The notes below the pieces were generated by a model, which was not told where the DNA came from, did no database searches, and was given only the letters and a program-made list of their open reading frames with translations. A stretch of DNA of 64,000 nt from G965232465 sp965276005 (GTDB lineage Bacteria > Pseudomonadota > Alphaproteobacteria > JAQWUY01): NCBI GenBank assembly GCA_965276005.1, contig OZ254962.1, positions 1,860,001-1,924,000 of the forward strand, in the 5' to 3' direction. Both the position numbers and the translations under genes were made by a program. Numbering within the stretch: position 1 is the first letter of the stretch; each line of letters begins with the position of its first letter. Below are positions 9,176 through 18,883 of the stretch, piece after piece.

Positions 9176-10183
9176 ATGTCTGATATACTGAGATTTGCAC
9201 TGCATCGCTTTATAGTGACTATCTGTATGTTGTTTGCATTGACTTTTATCGTCTATGGGTTGATGGAGTTGGTGCCGGCAAATTGTGCGGAGCGGTATGT
9301 GGCATATAAAGCCACACAGGGGCAGATTTTAACGCAAGCGGATGTACGGGCGGAAGAAATCCGTATGGGACTGGATAAACCTTTTGTCGAACGGTGGATA
9401 CATTGGGTAAAAGGTATTGTGCTGGAGGGCGATTTGGGGCAGAGCTGTTTGTGGCGTGTGGATGTAACCGCTTTGATTGGTGATAAGTTTTTGTTGTCGA
9501 TGGTGCTGGCATATACAGCATTAATGTTGACATATATAATCGCCTTGCCGGTGGGTATTTTAAGTGCCAATCTGCGGGGCGGTTTTGTCGATGGCGGTAT
9601 CCGCTTTATCAGCTATTTGGGGCTGGCGTTGCCGAATTTCTTTGTTGCCCTAGCTATTATGGTCATATCGACCGTGTATTTTGGCGATACGCTGACGGGG
9701 TTGTTTAGTGCAGAATATGAAGATGCCCCGTGGTCGTGGGCAAAAGGTGTGGACATGCTGAGCCGGGTGTGGTTGCCGGTAACAGTGCTGGCGTGGTCGG
9801 CAACCGCCCTGCAGTTACAGACGATTCGGGCGTTGATGCTGGACGAGAACGACAAATTGTATGTAACCGCCGCCCGGGCTAGGGGCATTGTGGGGTTTTC
9901 CCTAATGATGCGGTATCCGGCACGGCACGCTTTAACCCCTGTGGTCAATTCTATTGGTTATGATTTAAACCGTATTTTTAGCGATCTGCCGATTATTGCA
10001 ACCGTGCTGATAATAAGCGATGCGGGGAATTTATTGTTGGAATCGCTGGCGGTATCCAACGACCAAACGGTGGCAGGGGCGATTATTTTAATGAAGACAA
10101 CCGCTATTGTGGTGATGAACTTTGTAACAGATGTGGTGCTGGCAATTTTCGATCCCCGTATCCGTAAAAGTTTCTTGAGGTAG
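9176..10183 (+). CDS. ABC transporter permease (YejB/DppB-like)
   Basis: 335 residues from ATG at 9176; an in-frame TTG at 9161 would add five residues but has no better ribosome site. The first helix follows an N-terminal RFALHRFIVTICMLFALTF stretch typical of DppB/YejB proteins. Five or six membrane spans are visible. The cytoplasmic coupling loop appears as ITAARARGI-type sequence (LYVTAARARGIVGFSLMMRY), near residue 240. It pairs with the permease at 10218 and the ATPase at 11335 as the inner-membrane part of the importer. A 34-base gap separates it from the next gene. Confidence 0.85.
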   Translation: MSDILRFALHRFIVTICMLFALTFIVYGLMELVPANCAERYVAYKATQGQILTQADVRAEEIRMGLDKPFVERWIHWVKGIVLEGDLGQSCLWRVDVTALIGDKFLLSMVLAYTALMLTYIIALPVGILSANLRGGFVDGGIRFISYLGLALPNFFVALAIMVISTVYFGDTLTGLFSAEYEDAPWSWAKGVDMLSRVWLPVTVLAWSATALQLQTIRALMLDENDKLYVTAARARGIVGFSLMMRYPARHALTPVVNSIGYDLNRIFSDLPIIATVLIISDAGNLLLESLAVSNDQTVAGAIILMKTTAIVVMNFVTDVVLAIFDPRIRKSFLR

Positions 10184-10217
10184 GGAATTTTAAGCTAGGG
10201 AAAAAGGCTATATACAC

Positions 10218-11321
10218 ATGGACACGGTCAAAGACAATAGCTATTACACTGCCTCTCAGTGGCAGTTAATTTGGCGGCGGTTTAAAAAAAGCCGTACCGC
10301 TTTGATAGCCGGTGCTGTGCTGGCACTGATGATTGTATTGGGGGCGTTTTCTGGCTTTATATCCCCATACGACCCGACCGCCGCCGGCAGAGACAAGCAA
10401 TACTTAAACGGTGCCCCACAGGTGCCAAAGTTTTGTGACATAAACGGCTGTTCTCTGCGTCCATTTATTCACAAAACCGAACGGTACCGCAGTATTGAGA
10501 CCAATTTTCGCTGGGTGACCAAAAAGACAGACGACCGTATATATATGCAGTTTTTTGTACAGGATTGGCAATATAAAATGTTGGGTATGTCGTTTACAAC
10601 CCACTTGTTTGGCATGCAAGGGGAATATAAAATTCATCTGTTTGGCACCGATTCGCAGGGTAAAGACATATTTTCCCGCTTGCTGCATTCGATTTGGGTG
10701 TCGTTGGCGGTGGGCACATTGGGTATGCTTATATCGTTTGTACTGGCGTTGGTTATTGGCGGTATATCGGGATATTTTGGCGGGCGAGTCGACATGGTGT
10801 TACAATCGTTTACCGACTTGGTCAAGTCCATACCCAGTTTACCCATGTTTATGGCGATGTCGGCGTTTATTCCCAACGATTGGACAGCGGAACAGCGGTT
10901 CTTTATGATTTCCTGCATTTTAGGACTGATGGGGTGGACAACTTTAGCAAGACGGGTACGCACCCATATTTTGGTCGAACGCAATGCGGATTATGTGCTG
11001 GCGGCAAAACTGGTTGGGGCGGGACCCGCCCGCATTATCGGTCGGCATTTGCTGCCCAGTTTTACCAGCTATATTATTGTCGACTTGGTCATATCGTTTC
11101 CATATATGATTTTGTCAGAAACCAGCTTGAGTTTTATCGGACTAGGTCTGCGGGATCCGGTGAATTCGTTGGGGGTGATGTTGCAAAATGTAACCAATGT
11201 GGATGTGATGATGAATTATTGGTGGTACTTTATTCCCATACCGTTTTTTATTGTATTGGTCATATCGTTTGTATTTGTCGGCGATGGCTTGCGCGACGCC
11301 GCCGATCCGTACCGCCATTAA
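10218..11321 (+). CDS. ABC transporter permease (YejE/DppC-like)
   Basis: 367 residues. An N-terminal cytoplasmic stretch and the first membrane span (about residues 30-50) lead into SPYDPTAAGRDKQYLNGAP. About 90 periplasmic residues separate this from the five-span permease core, as in YejE rather than the shorter DppC. The core starts at HLFGTDSQGKDIFSRLLHS. The coupling loop is YVLAAKLVGAGPARIIGRH, followed by LP..SETSLSFIGLGLRDP, which is strongly diagnostic of the DppC family. The ATPase gene follows with a 13-base gap. Confidence 0.86.
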   Translation: MDTVKDNSYYTASQWQLIWRRFKKSRTALIAGAVLALMIVLGAFSGFISPYDPTAAGRDKQYLNGAPQVPKFCDINGCSLRPFIHKTERYRSIETNFRWVTKKTDDRIYMQFFVQDWQYKMLGMSFTTHLFGMQGEYKIHLFGTDSQGKDIFSRLLHSIWVSLAVGTLGMLISFVLALVIGGISGYFGGRVDMVLQSFTDLVKSIPSLPMFMAMSAFIPNDWTAEQRFFMISCILGLMGWTTLARRVRTHILVERNADYVLAAKLVGAGPARIIGRHLLPSFTSYIIVDLVISFPYMILSETSLSFIGLGLRDPVNSLGVMLQNVTNVDVMMNYWWYFIPIPFFIVLVISFVFVGDGLRDAADPYRH

Positions 11322-11334
11322 AAAGGATGACACC

Positions 11335-13092
11335 ATGCACAACAAAATTTTAACCGTAAACAATCTGAGTGTCGACTTTAACACCGATGATGGCGTTGTA
11401 CAGGCGGTACAAGATGTGTCGTTTTATATCGACAAAGGCGAAGTGTTTAGCTTGGTGGGCGAAAGCGGCTCTGGTAAGTCCGTAACCGCCCGATCATTGA
11501 TGTGTTTAAACCCGTACACAGCGTCTTGTTGTAAGAACAGTGATATTGTCCTGCATGCCCCAACTGCAGATATAAGCGTATTAAAGCTAAAAAACGAACG
11601 GGATCGCCGCTGTGTACGGGGCAAACATATATCGATGATTTTCCAAGAACCAATGGCAAGTTTTGCCCCCGCTATTGCCATTGGTAAACAGATGGTGGAA
11701 AAACTGATGTTACATACGGATATGAAACGCCCGGCGGCAAAAAAGCACGCTATCGACATGCTGGACAGAACCGGCATTCCCGAACCCCACAAACGGTTTT
11801 ACCAGTATGCGTTTGAATTGTCCGGCGGCATGCGGCAACGGGCGATGATTGCTATGGCAATTTCCACCTATCCCGAATTGTTAATCGCCGATGAACCGAC
11901 AACCGCACTGGATGTAACCATTCAGGCTCAGGTGCTGGAATTGATGCTCGATTTGGTCAAAGAATTCGGCATGGGGATTTTGTTTATCACCCACGATTTG
12001 GGCGTGGTTGCCGAAACTGCCGATCGTATCGCTGTGATGCAGCAGGGGAAAATCGTCGAACAAGGGGATGTGAAAACGGTTATATCGAAACCCACACATA
12101 CATACACACAACGGCTGTTGCGGGCTATTCCCCAATTGGCACATATCGTCCCCCATGAAGTGTTACGAAATCACCGCCGCCATCGCACACAACAGGTGCC
12201 CGAAGTGACGGAAACCGTCCTGCATGATGGCATTGGTGCGGATTGTGCCGATACCATTGTCGACATACAGCAGGTCAGTGTAGATTTTAAAATGGGCGGG
12301 GGATTTTTTCGCAAAGCCAGTATTCTCAAGGCGGTAAAATCCGTATCGTTAAAAATCCCACGGGGCAGTTTTTACGGCTTGGTGGGCGAGAGTGGTTCGG
12401 GCAAAACCACGCTTGGGCGGACGATTTTAGGGGCAACGCACATCAGTAACGGGGCGGTGCATTTTCACAGCGAACAGGGCATCTCATACGACATTGCCCA
12501 TATGCAGCGGGCACAGGATAGACATTACCGATCCAAATCGCAAATGATATTCCAAGACCCGTATGCGTCTTTGTCGCCCCGTATGACCATTCGGGATATT
12601 ATCGCCGAACCGCTGGAAGTGATGGCGAAAAACCACCCCGATGCCAAGCGAGCGGGGTTACCCATTACCCGCAAACAAATAGATGCACAGGTGGTGGAAA
12701 TTGCCGAAAAATGCCAGATCGATATTCCCCATTTAAAACGCTTTCCACATGCGTTTTCGGGGGGACAACGGCAACGCATCGCCATTGCTCGGGCGTTGGT
12801 GTGTACCCCCGAATTTATCTTAGCGGACGAAAGCACTTCTGCGTTAGATGTGTCGATTCAAGCAGAAATTTTAAAACTGTTAAAACAGCTGCAACAGGAT
12901 TTAGGCTTAACCGTATTGTTTATCAGCCACGATTTAAGCGTGGTTGCCAATGTGTGCGACACAGTAGCAGTGATGCGACAGGGACAATTGGTCGAAGTGG
13001 CAACACCAAAATCACTGTTTAACACGCCTAAACACCCGTATACCCGCAACCTAATAGCCTCTATTCCATCGCTACAACAGGTGTATTTGTAA
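11335..13092 (+). CDS. ABC transporter ATPase with two nucleotide-binding domains (YejF/DppDF-like)
   Basis: 585 residues from ATG at 11335, preceded by AAAAGGA. Two complete ABC domains are fused. The first has Walker A GESGSGKS at 42-49, signature LSGGMRQR and Walker B LLIADEPTTALD. The second has GESGSGKTT, signature FSGGQRQR and Walker B FILADESTSALD. Each ends in the oligopeptide-transporter C-terminal element (HPYT/HTYTQRLL). This single-chain twin ATPase is the YejF arrangement. It powers import through the two permeases encoded just upstream. Length is close to normal for the family (about 530-610). Confidence 0.9.
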   Translation: MHNKILTVNNLSVDFNTDDGVVQAVQDVSFYIDKGEVFSLVGESGSGKSVTARSLMCLNPYTASCCKNSDIVLHAPTADISVLKLKNERDRRCVRGKHISMIFQEPMASFAPAIAIGKQMVEKLMLHTDMKRPAAKKHAIDMLDRTGIPEPHKRFYQYAFELSGGMRQRAMIAMAISTYPELLIADEPTTALDVTIQAQVLELMLDLVKEFGMGILFITHDLGVVAETADRIAVMQQGKIVEQGDVKTVISKPTHTYTQRLLRAIPQLAHIVPHEVLRNHRRHRTQQVPEVTETVLHDGIGADCADTIVDIQQVSVDFKMGGGFFRKASILKAVKSVSLKIPRGSFYGLVGESGSGKTTLGRTILGATHISNGAVHFHSEQGISYDIAHMQRAQDRHYRSKSQMIFQDPYASLSPRMTIRDIIAEPLEVMAKNHPDAKRAGLPITRKQIDAQVVEIAEKCQIDIPHLKRFPHAFSGGQRQRIAIARALVCTPEFILADESTSALDVSIQAEILKLLKQLQQDLGLTVLFISHDLSVVANVCDTVAVMRQGQLVEVATPKSLFNTPKHPYTRNLIASIPSLQQVYL

Positions 13093-13116
13093 TGTTTATA
13101 AAGAAGGTACTATGAT

Positions 13117-14616
13117 ATGAAAAAGAATATTTTAATGATTTATGCCGACCAATGGCGACACGATCAATTCGATAGCCCGGTGTCCTATACGCCGCATGTG
13201 GACGCTTTGGCGGCACAGGGGACGATTTTTCATCAGCACTACACCCAAACTTTGCCTTGTTCGCCGTCACGGGCAAGTATTTATACGGGGCTGTATGCAC
13301 AAAATCATCGGGTAAGATGCAACAAATCGCCCCTTGCCAACCGCCATAAAACCATAGGGCAGTATTTGCGGGAATCCGGATACCGCCCCACTTTGTTTGG
13401 CTATACGGATACGGTTATCGACCCGACACACCTACACCCCAACGACCCGTATTGTCAGGCACGATTCGAGATCTTGCCGGGTTTCGAAGACGGCTGTCAT
13501 CAGCCGGATTCGCACCCCTATCGCTGGTGGGCACATGTCCGTAAACAGGGGTTTGATTTCGATAAAAACGACCACAAAGATATATACCGCTGTAACAAAA
13601 ACCGCCCGAATGGCAACGGCGGTGTGGCGGGATACCCCACCTATTATGACGCAAAAGACAGCGATACGGCTTTTATCACCGATGCGTTACTGGGTTGGCA
13701 ACGGGAACAACAACAGGGGTGGTGTGCGATGCTCAGCTATTTAAGACCCCACAACCCCACAGTGGCATCGGAACCGTATAACAGCTTGGTCGATCCGAAC
13801 ACTTTGGCTTTGCCGAAGGACAACGGCAATGTCGAGCGACAAAAACAAGTGCATGACTATATCAAATACGCCCTAGAAAACAGCAACGCCAGCACCGCAT
13901 GCCACCCGGATCTCAGCGGTAAAGTGTGCGATGTATCCGATGCGGACAAACAATCGCTGCGGGCGGTACACTTGGGGCTGATGGCGGAAGTCGACGACAA
14001 TATTGGGCGGGTATTTCAACAGCTGAAAGACTTGGGCGAATGGGACAACACCCTTATTTTGTTTTCTGCGGATCACGGCGAGCAAATGTTCGATCACAAC
14101 CTTCGCAATCAATTTGGCTTTTATGACGAAGCTGTGCAAGTACCGTTTATTATAAAACTGCCTGCGGATGCAACCGTCCCGAAAAATAACGAAGTGACAG
14201 CATTTACGGAGGCGGTCGATACGGTGCCGACCATACTGGATTGTTTAAATAGGGATATTCCCACACATCTCGATGGGCATTCGCTGTTGCCGTTTATCAA
14301 AGGCGAATCGCCAAAACAATGGCGACAATCCGTCCGTTGGGAAATAAATTTTGAACAAGTGTTAGGCACCGATATTGCCAAAAAATACGATTTAAAATCG
14401 CCAGACTGTGTGATGAGTATATATAAAGACAAGCACTTTAAACATGTGTTTATACCCAAGATGCCAACCGTATTGTTCGACCTAAACAAAGATCCCTTAG
14501 AAACCGTCAATGTGGCGGCACATGCGGACTATGCACCCATCGAACGCCACTATTTGCACAAACAATTGACCCATTATGTGCAACACCTAGATCGATCTGT
14601 TAGCAGACAAGTATAA
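13117..14616 (+). CDS. Sulfatase-family hydrolase, likely phosphonate monoester hydrolase / phosphodiesterase-like
   Basis: 499 residues, no signal peptide, so cytoplasmic. The N-terminus NILMIYADQWRHDQF carries a metal-binding Asp (D11). Cys48 in the motif CSPSR (48-52) is the residue that becomes formylglycine in CxPxR sulfatases. FSADHGEQMFDHN carries the second metal Asp-His pair. The short ADQWR N-terminus and C-terminal FDLNKDPLE resemble the phosphonate monoester hydrolase / choline-sulfatase branch. Its position between a peptide-type importer and PhnW favours hydrolysis of a phosphonate ester to free 2-aminoethylphosphonate (inference); a true sulfatase cannot be excluded. The PhnW gene starts 17 bases after its stop. 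Confidence 0.8.
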   Translation: MKKNILMIYADQWRHDQFDSPVSYTPHVDALAAQGTIFHQHYTQTLPCSPSRASIYTGLYAQNHRVRCNKSPLANRHKTIGQYLRESGYRPTLFGYTDTVIDPTHLHPNDPYCQARFEILPGFEDGCHQPDSHPYRWWAHVRKQGFDFDKNDHKDIYRCNKNRPNGNGGVAGYPTYYDAKDSDTAFITDALLGWQREQQQGWCAMLSYLRPHNPTVASEPYNSLVDPNTLALPKDNGNVERQKQVHDYIKYALENSNASTACHPDLSGKVCDVSDADKQSLRAVHLGLMAEVDDNIGRVFQQLKDLGEWDNTLILFSADHGEQMFDHNLRNQFGFYDEAVQVPFIIKLPADATVPKNNEVTAFTEAVDTVPTILDCLNRDIPTHLDGHSLLPFIKGESPKQWRQSVRWEINFEQVLGTDIAKKYDLKSPDCVMSIYKDKHFKHVFIPKMPTVLFDLNKDPLETVNVAAHADYAPIERHYLHKQLTHYVQHLDRSVSRQV

Positions 14617-14633
14617 AGGGACAGGAAAATAGT

Positions 14634-15755
14634 ATGACACAATACGAATCGATACCGGACAATCCCTATATTTTGCTGACACCGGGACCTTTAACCACTT
14701 CGAAACGGGTGCGGGCGGCGTTGGTACAAGATTGGTGTACTTGGGACGATGCCTATAATCAAGGGGTGGTGCAGGTTATCCGTAAAAACTTGCTGGCACT
14801 GGCGACCGCCGCACAGGGATATACCAGCGTGTTGATGCAGGGCTCTGGTTCTGCGTCTGTCGAAAGTGCTATGGGTACTTTTGTACCCAAAACCGATGCA
14901 AAAGTACTGATTTTGGCAAATGGGGCGTATGGCAAGCGGATAGGTACCATTGCCGAATATCTACATATCCCCCATACGGTGTTGTGGTTTGACGAACGAT
15001 CGCCCGTCGATATACAGCAGGTGGCAGCAACCCTAGACACAGACACAGCCATTACCCATGTGGCAATGGTGCATTGTGAAACCACTACTGGTATTTTAAA
15101 CGATGTGCCAGCGGTGGCACAACTGGCGAAATCCTGCGATAAAATTGTGATGGTCGATGCTATGTCCAGTTTTGGCGGGGTGCCTATGGATATGGACACA
15201 TGGGGGATCGATGTGTTAATCAGTTCTGCCAACAAATGTATACAGGGGGTGCCGGGGTTTGGCTTTGTGATTGCCAAGCACAGTTTACTGGAAACATGTA
15301 AAGGCAATGCCCGTTCTTTGGTACTGGACTTATACGACCAATGGCGGTGTATGGAGAACAACACTGGCAAATGGCGGTTTACATCACCGACTCATACGGT
15401 ACATGCGTTTTACCACGCCCTGCAGGAACTGGCAGAAGAAGGCGGTGTACACACCCGCTATCAACGGTATCGAAAAAACCACCAAGTGCTAGTAGACGGT
15501 ATGACCGCATTGGGCTTTAAAACATTGCTAAAGCCCGTATATCAATCGCCCATCATCACTTCGTTTTTAAATCCAGACCACCCGGAATATGTGTTTAAAC
15601 GGTTTTATGACAGCTTAAAACAAAAAGGCTTTGTCATTTACCCCGGCAAAGTATCCGATGCGGATTGCTTCCGTGTAGGCAATATTGGCGATATAGACAG
15701 CACAGACATGCAACGGTTTATCGATGCGGTGGCATCATCGTTATATTGGCAGTAA
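14634..15755 (+). CDS. phnW: 2-aminoethylphosphonate--pyruvate transaminase (PhnW-like)
   Basis: 373 residues; a PLP class V aminotransferase. The N-terminus ILLTPGPLTTSKRVRAAL and the adjacent QDWCTWDDAYN are the PhnW hallmark, distinguishing it from generic alanine-glyoxylate aminotransferases. Asp175 in MVDAMSSFGG should hold the pyridine nitrogen, and Lys201 in SSANKCIQGVPG the Schiff base. The reaction transfers the amino group of aminoethylphosphonate to pyruvate, giving phosphonoacetaldehyde and alanine. No phnX or phnY/phnA gene for the next step is in the window. It is last in the importer operon; RBS AAAGGGACAGG upstream. Confidence 0.88.
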   Translation: MTQYESIPDNPYILLTPGPLTTSKRVRAALVQDWCTWDDAYNQGVVQVIRKNLLALATAAQGYTSVLMQGSGSASVESAMGTFVPKTDAKVLILANGAYGKRIGTIAEYLHIPHTVLWFDERSPVDIQQVAATLDTDTAITHVAMVHCETTTGILNDVPAVAQLAKSCDKIVMVDAMSSFGGVPMDMDTWGIDVLISSANKCIQGVPGFGFVIAKHSLLETCKGNARSLVLDLYDQWRCMENNTGKWRFTSPTHTVHAFYHALQELAEEGGVHTRYQRYRKNHQVLVDGMTALGFKTLLKPVYQSPIITSFLNPDHPEYVFKRFYDSLKQKGFVIYPGKVSDADCFRVGNIGDIDSTDMQRFIDAVASSLYWQ

Positions 15756-15763
15756 CATAAACA

Positions 15764-17967
15764 ATTATCAGTATCACACAGATTGCAAATTTGCGATGGG
15801 CAGACCCGAGGCGGTGTGAATGGGCAAAACGCTATGATAAGGTCGAGCGAAGTTATGAAGTCAAAACCGCCGAAGCCGAAACTATTAAAGTCTTTGGCAG
15901 TCCTAGTGTTTCCTCCAAGCAGGGCAACAATCAAATTCGCAATGGAGATGACAACAGCAAAGACACCGCACTTAAACTAAAGAATAACAATAAATACGAT
16001 GTAAAATCGTTTATCAGTGGCGTCCCTAATGGGGTTACCCCAACAGTTACAGCAGCCATTGACGATAATACAGGTACAGAGGGTACAGATTTCCAATTTA
16101 CAGACATAGCAGGCAGTAATGTGCCAATTGGAGATGTTACCTATAACAGTATTTTAGAAGACAAAACAGATGCCAATAAAGCCATATTAAAGCTGACCTA
16201 TCAGCTAGATGGCTATCAAAGCAAAGAGGTATATGTGGAAACAGCTGCCGCCCGGACGGATACCTTGATCATGGCAAACCTTGTGGTGCCATATGGGTCT
16301 GGTAATAAGGTGGTCAGTGCCGAAGATATACTTGCCAAATTGGCGGTTGCTGGTGGACAAACCAAAAAATCGGACTGGGCGATTAAAAGTTTAGCTTCTG
16401 CCGAATCTAAAATAACCATTGCTAACGATAAAAAAAGCTTAACCATAACGGCTGAAATTACATCCCCTGCTACAATTACTGTTGTATTCGAGCACCCTGA
16501 GTATGCAGATGTATCAAAAACCTTTACGCTGTCCACGACAAAAGGTGTTATGAGTTCTAACGGTGCCTCCCGAAATGGGGGCAAATGGGGCAAGAGTGGC
16601 TTTAACGCCGATTACAAGTTAAAAAACACCGATTCTGGCGTAGACTTTGACACAGGGGCAAGCGGCGACTTTAAATTTGAAATATTGGCAAATAGCGTGT
16701 CTGTAAACAGCTACACCAGTACCACTGCTGGGCTTGTAAGCGGTGATGCCATCACTGAAAAAACGGGTGCCATCGATGGAACCAAATTGACTAAGGGGGA
16801 ACATTGTTGGTAAAAATCACCCGTGCTGCCAAAGGCGGCTTCCCGGAACTTATCGCCCACCAAAACTTTACTGTTAGCAAACAGGCACTAGGCACCGATG
16901 TAACAACAGTGCCAACTGTATCGTTGGCAAGTGGTAACAACCGCTGGAAAAATAGCGGTGATAAATTTGATATGACATATACCAACTTGCCCGTGAGTGG
17001 CTTGTTAGGGGGGGCAAGGGTATCAAACTTTACTTGGACGGTAGCAAAAGCAAGCGGTGCAAATGCACCTGATGGCACGCCAGCCATAGATTCAAACGGT
17101 AAACTAAGCGGTGTAAGCTCCTCAGGTCAAGTCATCATCACCATGACCGCAAAAGACGGCGATCCAAAATACAGCGGATCGATGACATTGGCAAACTACG
17201 CTATCGCCACCCGTAGTTTAGCCGACATGTCCGCACCCACCATAAGCGGTGTCAATGCGTGGAAAGATAGCACCGCAACCAAGTTTACTATGACATATAA
17301 CAGCATGCCCTCCAGTAAAACAGCAAGTGCGTTTACTTGGGCAGTGGTAAAAGATACCACAGACGCACCTAGCGGCACCATAAGTATCGACCAAGCCGAT
17401 GGTAAACTCAAAGGTGCTACTTCCGCAGGTAAGGTCAAGATAACCATAACCGCAAAAGCCAACGACAAACACTACACAGCGGGTACCAGCAAACAGCTAG
17501 CAACCTATACCATCGACAGACAAGACTACCCCGCAACCGTTAAAACAGCACATGCTTCGTGGAGTCGATCCAGTACTGCACAGATACCTAAAGGCACTGG
17601 TCTAAGTATTAGAGATGCCGTAACAGGTGTGCTCGCAGGGGGATGGGGTAGCGGTAAAGTTACAGTGGATGTCGAAGATAGTAGTAGTGGTCTTACAGAT
17701 GGAGCAAACAACCTTTTGGGCTATAGATTTAAAAAGATTGCAAACATGGATCATAGCAATAATACTTTCCTAACTGCAGATGGTGACGATAGCAACAGTG
17801 TAAGTGTAAACGGTAGAATTGCTCAAGGTAACGATGTATTTATAGGTCATAAGACCGCTGATAGTCCTACTGCCAATAAGGCTGTTAAAATTACCTTTAC
17901 ATTTAAAGCCACAAGCGATAAAAAATACAAGGCAAAAACGCTGGTAACATATTGGCGTACACGATAA
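15764..17967 (+). pseudogene. Remnant of a repeat-containing surface protein, 5'-truncated and frameshifted
   Basis: Two open frames, 15764-16813 and 16804-17967, read as one protein interrupted by a one-base loss in a G run at about 16795-16799. The first frame ends KLTKGEHCW-stop, and the second continues LLVKITRAAKGGFPELIAH. Adding one G would join them smoothly. No signal peptide or good start precedes the first frame; only TTG at 15791 is available. The second part holds Ig-like tandem repeats of about 95 residues: W-KxS, then KFxMTYxxxP, FTWxVxK, AP-GT, IDxxGKLxG, ITxTAK. These suggest an adhesin. The function is probably lost unless the shift is a sequencing error or phase switch. Confidence 0.6.
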
Positions 17968-18008
17968 TACAAGGGGTACTTTATCCGTAAAAACAAAAAA
18001 CCACAAAA

Positions 18009-18036
18009 GGGGAGACCACACCGTCTCCCCCTTTTT
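18009..18036 (+). terminator. Rho-independent terminator
   Basis: GGGGAGAC (18009-18016) and GTCTCCCC (18023-18030) form an 8-bp GC-rich stem with loop CACACC, followed by C and five T. It ends the plus-strand transcription unit 42 bases after the remnant. A-rich sequence before the stem makes it partly bidirectional, serving the minus-strand methylase gene too. Confidence 0.88.
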
Positions 18037-18097
18037 CGGTTCGTATAGCCCTATGGGGAACTTACAAGCCCGCCTTTAACCCATTGTGTATACTCTT

Positions 18098-18883
18098 TCA
18101 ATGGGCTATGTGCGACAGCCGCCGTTTAACGATTTCTAAAAAATCTGTGTTTATGTCGATGCCAATGAAGCGGCGGTGTAATTGTTTTGCGACTACACCT
18201 GTGGTGCCGCTGCCACAAAAGGGGTCGAGGATAATATCATCTGGATCGGTGCTGGCGGTTATAATGCGGTGTAACAATTTTATCGGCTTTTGCGTGGGGT
18301 GTTTGCCATGTGTTTTTTCTGAGGGGGGCGTGTGCGGTATAGCCCATACAGATCGCATCTGTTTATGGGGTTTTTTCAGTATATCTCCGTCAAATACCCC
18401 ATTTCGCATGTGGTCATAATGAAAAGTATGTTTGCCATCTTTGTGTTTTCTTGCCCAAATTAAAGTTTCGTGCGATGCGGTAAAAAACCGCCGGGATAAA
18501 TTAGGCGATGCATTAGGTTTAAACCATGCTATATCGTTTAAAATGTGAAATTGGTTTTTTTGTAGGGCATATCCACAAGCATATATACTGTGATAAGTAC
18601 CGCTAATCCATATAGTGCCATTGGGTTTTAACACTCTGCGGCAGTGTGTTATCCAGTTTTCATGAAACATAAAATCGTTGGCAATGCCTTGCGATTTATC
18701 CCAATCGCCCTTGTCGACGCTAACCATGTGCCCTGCTTTACAGCTAAACCCACCGTTTGACAGCATATATGGCGGATCGGCAAATATCATGTCGATACTC
18801 TCCGCCGGCAAAGTAGGCAAAATTGCCAAACAATCGCCCAAATATAAACGAGTCCCCGTATGAGAGTAGTAAATATCAATCAT
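18098..18883 (-). CDS. DpnA-like (M.DpnII-B) adenine methyltransferase for GATC
   Basis: 261 residues from ATG at 18883, overlapping the end of the upstream methylase gene by eight bases. Motif IV DPPYMLSNGG comes early and motif I FCGSGTTG late, the beta-class order. The stretch SVDKGDWDK, then WISGTYHSIYACG and FKPNASPNLSRRFF, closely follows the DpnA pattern, while the neighbour is Dam-like. In Streptococcus, DpnA methylates single-stranded GATC DNA and protects incoming transforming DNA. Translational overlap with the first methylase indicates one operon R - M(Dam) - M(DpnA). Confidence 0.87.
   Translation of the reverse strand: MIDIYYSHTGTRLYLGDCLAILPTLPAESIDMIFADPPYMLSNGGFSCKAGHMVSVDKGDWDKSQGIANDFMFHENWITHCRRVLKPNGTIWISGTYHSIYACGYALQKNQFHILNDIAWFKPNASPNLSRRFFTASHETLIWARKHKDGKHTFHYDHMRNGVFDGDILKKPHKQMRSVWAIPHTPPSEKTHGKHPTQKPIKLLHRIITASTDPDDIILDPFCGSGTTGVVAKQLHRRFIGIDINTDFLEIVKRRLSHIAH

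Noticed and set aside
16795..16815. Programmed -1 ribosomal frameshift
   Set aside because: No X-XXY-YYZ slippery heptamer or following structure is visible; with the missing 5' end a decayed gene is simpler.
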